Source: Larkinella terrae
GTDB lineage: Bacteria; Bacteroidota; Bacteroidia; Cytophagales; Spirosomataceae
NCBI RefSeq assembly: GCF_009668025.1
Contig: NZ_WJXZ01000007.1
Location: 167,152-231,151 of the forward strand
Length of the DNA: 64,000 bases
Direction: 5' to 3'
Of the stretch, positions 58,341 through 64,000 are shown one piece after another (the first letter of the stretch is position 1; each line of letters begins with the position of its first letter). The position numbers were made by a program, and so were the translations under genes. The notes below the pieces were generated by a model. That model saw nothing but the letters and a program-made list of their open reading frames with translations, did not search any database and had not been told where the DNA came from.

Positions 58341-59477
58341 ATGGAAATTCGCCTGCGGATTATTGCATTGCTACTGGTTTTCGGACTGGCGGTTTCGCCG
58401 GTTTGGGCGCAGGGACAGGTCGTCCGGTTTGTGAAGAAAATTCTGAATGATACTTCTTCGGCGGCTACCTCCAAACTGATCGTGTTCCCAACGCTCGGTT
58501 TTGCGCCCGAAACCAGCCTAGAGGTGGGCATTCGGACTTTTTCGCTGTTTTATGTGAAAGGCGATACCGTCGTCAACCGGTTGAGCGAAATCAATCTCAA
58601 TACCTTCGTCACACTGAAAGGGCAGTTTGGGGCCTTGCTCGAAAATGCCGTTTACACCGACCAGAACACCTATTTCTTTCTGGGAAAGGCGCGTTACCAG
58701 CAATTTCCGCTACTCTATTACGGCATCGGCCCGGCTACGTCAAAGTCCAACCCGGTTTTGGTGAACTCGGTTTATTTTCAGATTCGCCAGCGCATTCTTC
58801 GTAAAATCAGGAACAATTGGTACACGGGTGCCGAAGCCGATTTCCAGAGCATTCAGCGGGTCTCATTCGAGTCGGAAGAAACGTCGAATTTCGAATTGCC
58901 GGTCGGAGGGAGGGGGTCGAAAACGACGGGACTCGGTCTGGCACTCGTTTATGACGACCGGAAAAATGTCCTGAATGTTCGGAAAGGTCAATTTCTGGAA
59001 ACCGGTATTTTATGGTACCAACCCGGTTTTGGCAGCGATTTCAAGTACCAGAGTGTGGTGCTCGACGGGCGGTTATACCGGCCACTTGGTCGGCCGAACC
59101 GGGTGCTGGCCATGCAGTTGGCTGGTACATTCATTACCGGCGATGTTCCGTTCAATAACCTGGGCCTGATCGGGGGCGAGTCGCTCATGCGGGGCTATTA
59201 CCTGGGCCGGTACCGTGATAAAAATGTGCTGGCTACGCAGGCTGAAATCCGCTGGCTGCCTTTTGGCTTCAGCAAACGCTGGGGCGGCTCCCTTTTTGCC
59301 GGATTAGGAACCGTGGCGCCCTCGGTTGCGTCCGTCCAGCTCAACCACGTTCGCTGGGCCGCGGGCGGAGGGGTGCGGTTTTTATTTTTTCAGAAAAAGG
59401 ACGTTTTCCTGCGCGCCGACCTGGGCGTAACCCGCGAAGGCACCGGTTTTTACATCTCGCTGGGCGAAGCCTTCTGA
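58341..59477 (+). CDS. Omp85/BamA-type outer-membrane beta-barrel protein
   Basis: A 378-aa exported protein from the ATG at 58341, which starts a signal peptide (MEIRLRIIALLLVFGLAVSP); the longer frame overlaps the 3' end of sprA. It consists almost entirely of a surface-antigen/Omp85 barrel (PF01103): GLALVYDDRKNVLNVRKGQFLE, GLIGGESLMRGYYLGRYRD matching the conserved GG-x-x-x-RGY motif, and a C-terminal strand ending FYISLGEAF. There are no POTRA domains, so it is a short, barrel-only member of uncertain function. It begins 82 nt after sprA and may share its transcript. Confidence 0.88.
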   Translation: MEIRLRIIALLLVFGLAVSPVWAQGQVVRFVKKILNDTSSAATSKLIVFPTLGFAPETSLEVGIRTFSLFYVKGDTVVNRLSEINLNTFVTLKGQFGALLENAVYTDQNTYFFLGKARYQQFPLLYYGIGPATSKSNPVLVNSVYFQIRQRILRKIRNNWYTGAEADFQSIQRVSFESEETSNFELPVGGRGSKTTGLGLALVYDDRKNVLNVRKGQFLETGILWYQPGFGSDFKYQSVVLDGRLYRPLGRPNRVLAMQLAGTFITGDVPFNNLGLIGGESLMRGYYLGRYRDKNVLATQAEIRWLPFGFSKRWGGSLFAGLGTVAPSVASVQLNHVRWAAGGGVRFLFFQKKDVFLRADLGVTREGTGFYISLGEAF

Positions 59478-59478
59478 A

Positions 59479-59871
59479 TCAGAAAAGATTCCGCCCGATC
59501 CCGAACAGAACCACCATTCCAAAGGCAATCCGACTGGCGGTTTTGCCGTAAAACCGCTGGTGAAAAGCCGAATGTTTTGTCCGCAAAGGTGTGTATTCCA
59601 GCAGCAGCCCGGTTACAACGTACGGGATAGACAAAACCATCAGCGGATTGTACCCATAAGCCCGCTCCATGTGGCCGTGCAGCAACTGGTGCAGACACCG
59701 CTGCGAGCCGCAACCCGGACATTCGAGCCCCGTCAGCAGCCGAAACGGGCAGGGCGGAAAAAATGACACTTCGCTGGGGTCAAACCAGAAACAGAACGCG
59801 GCTATCCCGAGCAGCAGAACCAGAAACGCGGCCCGCCCAAACGGGTTAGAAAAAAGAGTTGGTGACCCCAC
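59479..59871 (-). CDS. DUF2752 membrane protein
   Basis: A small membrane protein with the DUF2752 signature FPPCPFRLLTGLECPGCGSQR (read in two parts, CPFRLLTGL and CPGCGSQR), whose Cys pairs are the hallmark. About three TM helices. The open frame extends to 60024 but that part overlaps the GYF/CD225 gene and reads as its shadow; I use the GTG at 59871, which gives about 130 aa and a 26-nt overlap with the upstream gene. That start is uncertain. Function unknown; the family is often next to CD225/GYF genes, as here. Confidence 0.8.
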   Translation of the reverse strand: MGSPTLFSNPFGRAAFLVLLLGIAAFCFWFDPSEVSFFPPCPFRLLTGLECPGCGSQRCLHQLLHGHMERAYGYNPLMVLSIPYVVTGLLLEYTPLRTKHSAFHQRFYGKTASRIAFGMVVLFGIGRNLF

Positions 59872-60376
59872 TGAAAACGCCGATGAAAATGGCTGCGATG
59901 TATAAGACCCAGAAACCGATCGAAACAAACAAGGCGACTTTCGTCCATTTGGCGGCTTCGTCGGAAGCGCGTTGGGCACCGGCAAAATCGCCATTGGAAT
60001 ACCGGGAATCGACGTTGGACGCATTCACAATTCCGGCAATCCCGAAGGGCAGGCAGCAAAATAGCGTCACCAGGATGGACTCGACCAGCCATGTTTTGGG
60101 CTTCGGCATCGTGCCGCCAAGCGGTTGGTTGGGCGTGTACGAATCCTGAAAAGGCCGGCTCGGGGGACTTTGAATGGGTGGTAAAGACGGGTTGATGGGC
60201 GGAATTTGCGCACCCGACAGCCATTCGTTGATTTCGGGAACCGTGCTGGCGGCAACCCAGTCGGGAAGTCCCTGCGTCCAGACTTTCGTATCGGGCTGGA
60301 TGGGTTTCGAACGTAATTCTTCCAGGGTAAACGGCCCAAGCTGTTGGTTGCCCTCCAGGTAGTAATATTGCTTCAT
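59846..60376 (-). CDS. GYF_2 + CD225 (dispanin) family membrane protein
   Basis: A 176-aa protein with an N-terminal GYF_2 (DUF4339) module (residues about 1-52: YYYLEGNQQLGPFTLEELRS, VWTQGLPDWV), a Pro-rich linker (60-85), and a C-terminal CD225/dispanin region with two TM helices (TWLVESILVTLFCCLPFGIAGIVNA, then a helix near 145-170). It overlaps the downstream DUF2752 gene and both are on the minus strand. Function unknown; the GYF module normally binds proline-rich peptides. Confidence 0.87.
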   Translation of the reverse strand: MKQYYYLEGNQQLGPFTLEELRSKPIQPDTKVWTQGLPDWVAASTVPEINEWLSGAQIPPINPSLPPIQSPPSRPFQDSYTPNQPLGGTMPKPKTWLVESILVTLFCCLPFGIAGIVNASNVDSRYSNGDFAGAQRASDEAAKWTKVALFVSIGFWVLYIAAIFIGVFSGVTNSFF

Positions 60377-60606
60377 GTAAGAGGAAAAAGATAGCGGTTT
60401 AGGAATGAATGTTGCCAGGTGGTAAATACCTGAAAGATAGAAAAAGATGGTTATTGATGCGGCATTTAAACTCCCCTTTTTTCGTTATCGGTTACTTAAG
60501 CGGGTTTTCCTTCGAATTTTAGGCGAGAACTTTTAAGTGGTAGGAGTAACAACGTCGTATAATTTTCTTTCAATGTGCAGATAAACCGGTTTGATTTGAC
60601 TTTCTG

Positions 60607-62736
60607 ATGCTCCGAAACGTTGCCGCCTGGCTCCCCGTCACTTTATTGCTTCTCATCGGTTTTGCCTTTATTCCGGGTCCTTATCAGGAGTTGGCCGACA
60701 CCGATTGGCGTGAATACAACGGCAACGCCGAAAAGAACCATTATTCGTCTTTAAATCAGATTGCGCCGGAAAATGTCAACCAACTGACGAAGGTCTGGGA
60801 ATACGCATCCGGTGGGGCCGACTCAGTGCGCAATCAGACGCAGATTCAGTGCAACCCGATCGTGATCGATGGTATTTTGTACGGTGTTTCGGCGGGTTCG
60901 CAGGCTTTTGCGCTGGACGCGGCCACCGGAAAAGAACGCTGGAAAACCGCCCTGAACGACGACACCTTTAAAATGAACAGCCGGGGCGTCACCTACTGGA
61001 GCGACGGCCGGGATAAACGGATTTTCTTTGCCTTCGGGCACCTGTTGTATGCGCTCGATGCGACAACGGGGAAACCGGTGCCAACCTTTGGCCAGGGCGG
61101 AAAAATCAGCCTGCGCGACGGCCTGGCCCGAACCGGTGCCGATGATTACGTCATTTCCAATACGCCCGGTATTATTTTTGAAAACCGCATCATTGTCGGG
61201 ACCCGGGTGTCGGAAGGCCCAACGGCGCTGAAAGGAAATATTCGGGCGTACGACGTTCGGACGGGAAAACGGGTCTGGACGTTCCGGACCATTCCGGAAC
61301 CGGGCGAATTTGGCTACAACACCTGGCCCAAAGACGGTTACCTGAACGTAGGTGGTGCCAACAACTGGATGGGCATGGCCATCGACCGGAAACGCGGGAT
61401 CGTATATGTGCCCACCGGCTCGGCGGCATTCGATTTTTACGGCGGTAACCGGCTGGGAGCCAATCTGTTTGCCAATTGCCTGCTGGCGCTCAACGCCCGG
61501 ACCGGACAGCGAATCTGGCATTATCAACTCGTTCACCACGATATCTGGGATCGCGACCCGCCCGCTCCGCCGAATCTGCTGACGGTTACTCACAATGGCC
61601 CGGATGGCCGGCCCCGAAAAATCGACGCCGTGGCCCAGATCACCAAGCAGGGGCAGGTGTTTGTCTTCGACCGGGTAACGGGAAAACCGCTGTTTCCGAT
61701 TGAGGAAAAACCGTTTCCGGCTTCCGATATTCCTGGTGAAAAAGCATCTCCCACGCAGCCCATTCCGCTGAAACCGGCGCCGTTTACCCGGCAGATTTTT
61801 ACCGAAAAAGACATCAACGAAACCGTTGCCGACCGGGAGGAAATTGTGAACCAGCTACGAGCCAGCCGAACCGGAACACCGTATAATCCGCTGGGCCGTC
61901 AGCGAACGATCTTTTTTCCGGGTACCGACGGCGGAGCGCAATGGGGAGGAGCCGCCGTTGATCCAAACGGTGTTATTTACATTCCGGCCAAGGAAATTCC
62001 GGTTTATTCGTCGCTGGTCGACGCGCCAAAACCGACGGCTGTGAGCAGTGCCGAAAAGTTGTACGCGACCAATTGCGGAGCCTGCCACGGCGTTGATCGT
62101 CGGGGTGATCACAGCGGGGCGTATCCGTCGTTGCTGGGGATTGCCGACCGGATGAAACCGGAAGCGATTCTTCAACTGCTACAAAAAGGCCGGGGAATGA
62201 TGCCCGCTTTTTCGTACCTGTCGACGGCCGAACGGGCGGCCATTGTCGATTTTATTTCCGGCAGGAAAACCGGTCAGGATGCGGTGGCAACAACGAAAAC
62301 CCTCACCTGGGTGCCGTACACCCACACGGGCTATAACCGCTGGTATGACCGAAACGGTTATCCGGTTAGTCGACCGCCCTGGGGAACGATGACGGCTATT
62401 GACCTGAATACCGGCGAGCATCGCTGGCAGATTCCGCTGGGTGAGTTTCCGGCACTGACCAAACAGGGCCTGCCACCGACCGGAACCGACAATTACGGTG
62501 GTCCCGTTGTCACGGCCAGCGGTTTGCTTTTTATTGCCGCAACGCCCGACGAGAAATTCCGCATTTTTGACCGGCAAACCGGCAAACTTTTGTGGGAAGC
62601 GCAGCTTCCGGCGGCTGGCTATGCTACTCCCGCAACGTATTCGGTGCATGGCAAACAATATGTGGTTATTGCCTGTGGCGGAGGGAAACTGAAAACCCGT
62701 TCCGGCGACCGCTACGTGGCCTTTGCCCTCAAATGA
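60607..62736 (+). CDS. PQQ-dependent dehydrogenase with inserted cytochrome c domain
   Basis: A 709-aa exported quinoprotein oxidising a sugar or alcohol on the periplasmic side. The N-terminus is a signal or anchor (residues 1-25). The eight-bladed propeller starts DWREYNGNAEKNHYSSLNQI and carries repeated tryptophan-docking motifs such as FALDAATGKERWKT and DVRTGKRVWTF. A single cytochrome c site, CGACHG (Cys490-Cys493-His494), is inserted before the last blades, so electrons can pass on directly. The similarity is to PQQ glucose/alcohol dehydrogenases; the substrate is not known. PQQ biosynthesis genes are not in the window. Confidence 0.92.
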   Translation: MLRNVAAWLPVTLLLLIGFAFIPGPYQELADTDWREYNGNAEKNHYSSLNQIAPENVNQLTKVWEYASGGADSVRNQTQIQCNPIVIDGILYGVSAGSQAFALDAATGKERWKTALNDDTFKMNSRGVTYWSDGRDKRIFFAFGHLLYALDATTGKPVPTFGQGGKISLRDGLARTGADDYVISNTPGIIFENRIIVGTRVSEGPTALKGNIRAYDVRTGKRVWTFRTIPEPGEFGYNTWPKDGYLNVGGANNWMGMAIDRKRGIVYVPTGSAAFDFYGGNRLGANLFANCLLALNARTGQRIWHYQLVHHDIWDRDPPAPPNLLTVTHNGPDGRPRKIDAVAQITKQGQVFVFDRVTGKPLFPIEEKPFPASDIPGEKASPTQPIPLKPAPFTRQIFTEKDINETVADREEIVNQLRASRTGTPYNPLGRQRTIFFPGTDGGAQWGGAAVDPNGVIYIPAKEIPVYSSLVDAPKPTAVSSAEKLYATNCGACHGVDRRGDHSGAYPSLLGIADRMKPEAILQLLQKGRGMMPAFSYLSTAERAAIVDFISGRKTGQDAVATTKTLTWVPYTHTGYNRWYDRNGYPVSRPPWGTMTAIDLNTGEHRWQIPLGEFPALTKQGLPPTGTDNYGGPVVTASGLLFIAATPDEKFRIFDRQTGKLLWEAQLPAAGYATPATYSVHGKQYVVIACGGGKLKTRSGDRYVAFALK

Positions 62737-62813
62737 CCGCCAACAAGGCCCGGCCGGGGGTTTGTAAAACCGGTTTACCTGTGTAAATTGCAACGCTAAA
62801 CGAAACGTTACGT

Positions 62814-63194
62814 ATGAATTTTCCCGGAGAACTAAAGTATACGCAAGATCACGAGTGGATTCGCATGGATGGTGACACCGCCATTGTTGGTATTACGGAT
62901 TTTGCCCAGAGTGAATTAGGTGACATCGTTTTTGTGGACATCTCGAGCGTTGGACAGAGTTTGGCGAAAGGCGAGGTGTTTGGGTCGATTGAAGCCGTTA
63001 AAACCGTGTCGGATCTCTTTTTGCCAATCGCCGGTGAAGTGGTTGAAATTAATCCGGAAGTCGAAAAATCGCCCGAACTGGTCAACGATGATCCGTATGG
63101 CCGGGGTTGGATCATTCGTTTGAAACTGACCGAGGGTGCGGAACTCGATGACTTGTTATCCGCCGAAGCCTATAAAGATTTAGTAGGTGCTTAA
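62814..63194 (+). CDS. gcvH: Glycine cleavage system H protein
   Basis: The 126-aa lipoyl carrier of the glycine cleavage complex. It starts [20 protein letters not shown] and has the lipoylation motif [14 protein letters not shown] with Lys63 as the attachment site. The C-terminal [10 protein letters not shown] is conserved. No gcvT or gcvP is adjacent. A strong terminator follows. Confidence 0.97.
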   Translation: MNFPGELKYTQDHEWIRMDGDTAIVGITDFAQSELGDIVFVDISSVGQSLAKGEVFGSIEAVKTVSDLFLPIAGEVVEINPEVEKSPELVNDDPYGRGWIIRLKLTEGAELDDLLSAEAYKDLVGA

Positions 63195-63212
63195 CCCACC
63201 GATTTGATCAGG

Positions 63213-63237
63213 AAGCTCCATCCGGGGCTTTTTTTTT
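63213..63237 (+). terminator. Intrinsic terminator after gcvH
   Basis: AAGCTCC (63213-63219) pairs with GGGGCTT (63224-63230), including one G-U pair, around ATCC and followed by a T-run to 63237. It is a compact intrinsic terminator, only 10 nt from the next ATG. Confidence 0.85.
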
Positions 63238-63246
63238 GCATTTCCC

Positions 63247-64000
63247 ATGAAAGTACTTATTCGTGCCGCCCGAATCGTAGACGCCCAGTCGCCCCTGAAT
63301 GGAGAGGTTCGTGACGTATTAATTGAAAATGGGTTGATCCGCCAGATCGGTGAGTCAATAGACGCCGACGATTCCATGCAGCTCATTGAACGGGAAGGAT
63401 TGTGCGTCTCGCCCGGTTGGGTCGATATGCGGGTTTCGGCGAAAGATCCCGGTTACGAACAGAAAGAGGATTTGAGTACGGTTTGCCAGGCCGCCAGACT
63501 GGGCGGTTTTACCGATATTGCCATTTTGCCCAACACCAAACCGGTACTTGATTCAAAAGATACGCTGGGCTACATCCGGCAGGCCACGCAGGGGCAGCCG
63601 GTCACGGTTCACCCCATTGCCGCGATTACCAAACGAACGGAAGGGCAGGATTTTACGGACATGATCGATCTGCATCATGCCGGAGCGGTGGCTTTTTCGG
63701 ATGGCGAAGTACCGCTGACACATCCCGATCTGCTGCTGAAAACCCTGCAGTACCTCCGGCCGTTCAACGGTTTGCTGATGAACCGGCCGGAAGAGCAGAA
63801 CCTGACGCATTTCGGGCAGATGAACGAGGGGCTTTCCAGCACCTTGCTGGGCCTGAAAGGTATGCCCGCGATGGCCGAGGAAATTGTCATCGAACGCGAT
63901 TTGCGCCTGCTGGAATACACGTACCCACCCACGGCCGAACAGTCTAATGAAACGTTTTTACACTTTTCGACGATTTCAACCGCTCGTTCCGTTGAACTGA
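63247..64000 (+). CDS. Dihydroorotase-like protein lacking the HxH zinc site (partial, runs off window)
   Basis: At least 251 aa of an amidohydrolase of the dihydroorotase family (pyrimidine synthesis), truncated by the window end. It begins MKVLIRAARIVDAQSPLNG, followed by GLCVSPGWVDMRVSAKDPG. In active dihydroorotases the block after PG-x-x-D is HxH (zinc ligands); here the two positions are Arg62 and Ser64. The NTKPVLDSKD and AGAVAFSDGEVPL segments are otherwise typical. It is therefore probably a catalytically inactive homologue, of the kind (PyrC'-like) that stabilises or regulates aspartate transcarbamoylase in some bacteria. That role is inferred. The rest of the protein is not visible. 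Confidence 0.85.
   Translation, partial: MKVLIRAARIVDAQSPLNGEVRDVLIENGLIRQIGESIDADDSMQLIEREGLCVSPGWVDMRVSAKDPGYEQKEDLSTVCQAARLGGFTDIAILPNTKPVLDSKDTLGYIRQATQGQPVTVHPIAAITKRTEGQDFTDMIDLHHAGAVAFSDGEVPLTHPDLLLKTLQYLRPFNGLLMNRPEEQNLTHFGQMNEGLSSTLLGLKGMPAMAEEIVIERDLRLLEYTYPPTAEQSNETFLHFSTISTARSVEL

Noticed and set aside
1-64000. tRNA, rRNA or riboswitch genes
   Set aside because: I found no cloverleaf-like or conserved aptamer sequence by eye; a covariance-model search would be needed to exclude a divergent one.

Overview
The window looks like chromosomal DNA of a Bacteroidota bacterium, most likely a Cytophagales member of the Spirosoma/Larkinella type. The evidence is a SusC/SusD pair, the giant type IX secretion/gliding protein SprA, a histone-H1-like small protein, many lipoproteins and TonB-type or Omp85-type outer-membrane proteins, weak Shine-Dalgarno sequences, and several TAnnTTTG -7 promoter elements of the Bacteroidota primary sigma factor. 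Base composition is close to 50% G+C in genes, with some very AT-rich spacers. I see no rRNA, tRNA, CRISPR, prophage or insertion sequence; this is mostly ordinary core and envelope chromosome.

Layout. 0-7 kb: an RND/MMPL exporter, then a two-domain GT4 glycosyltransferase followed by a GH130 mannoside phosphorylase-type enzyme. 7-13 kb: an AT-rich leader and an orphan SusC/SusD nutrient-uptake pair, then MsrA. 13.5-16 kb: a lipoprotein, a VOC protein and two acidic, disordered small proteins. 16-20.6 kb: a sugar-lipid cluster (GT39 and GT2 glycosyltransferases, a flippase-like membrane protein, a nucleotide-sugar epimerase). 20.5-27 kb, minus strand: MeaB GTPase, IspD, QueA, small proteins, a DUF1080 lipoprotein, a DoxX-like protein and a biotin carboxylase. 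27-32 kb: an alpha-oxoamine synthase (serine palmitoyltransferase-like), a histone-H1-like protein, a MaoC hydratase, a lipid kinase, a HigBA toxin-antitoxin locus and a YciH/SUI1 protein. 32-44.5 kb: an M16 double-domain protease, a POT peptide transporter, an M23 protein, a SIMPL protein, a NodB-type deacetylase, a large zinc protease, a VanZ-like protein and a porin. 44.6-50.6 kb: malate dehydrogenase, YkvA, TatA, a GatA-type amidase, a LysM lytic transglycosylase and RuvA. 50.7-64 kb: sprA, an Omp85-type barrel, CD225/DUF2752 membrane proteins, a PQQ dehydrogenase with a cytochrome c domain, GcvH and the start of a dihydroorotase-like gene lacking the zinc-binding HxH.

Two sequence-level signals run across the window and are not explained by genes. 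First, eleven long palindromes sit just 3' of genes. Most have arms built from 7-nt (or 14-nt) repeating units, with unrelated unit sequences from copy to copy, and stems of up to 38 perfect base pairs. Second, the heptamer AAAACCG/CGGTTTT is strongly over-represented in both orientations, in genes and spacers. A third, smaller signal is a HigB toxin frame whose only start consistent with the family is AUU. Coordinates of starts were moved from the longest possible frame to internal ATGs where a signal peptide, a terminator or an intergenic hairpin made the longer form implausible; each such case is stated.
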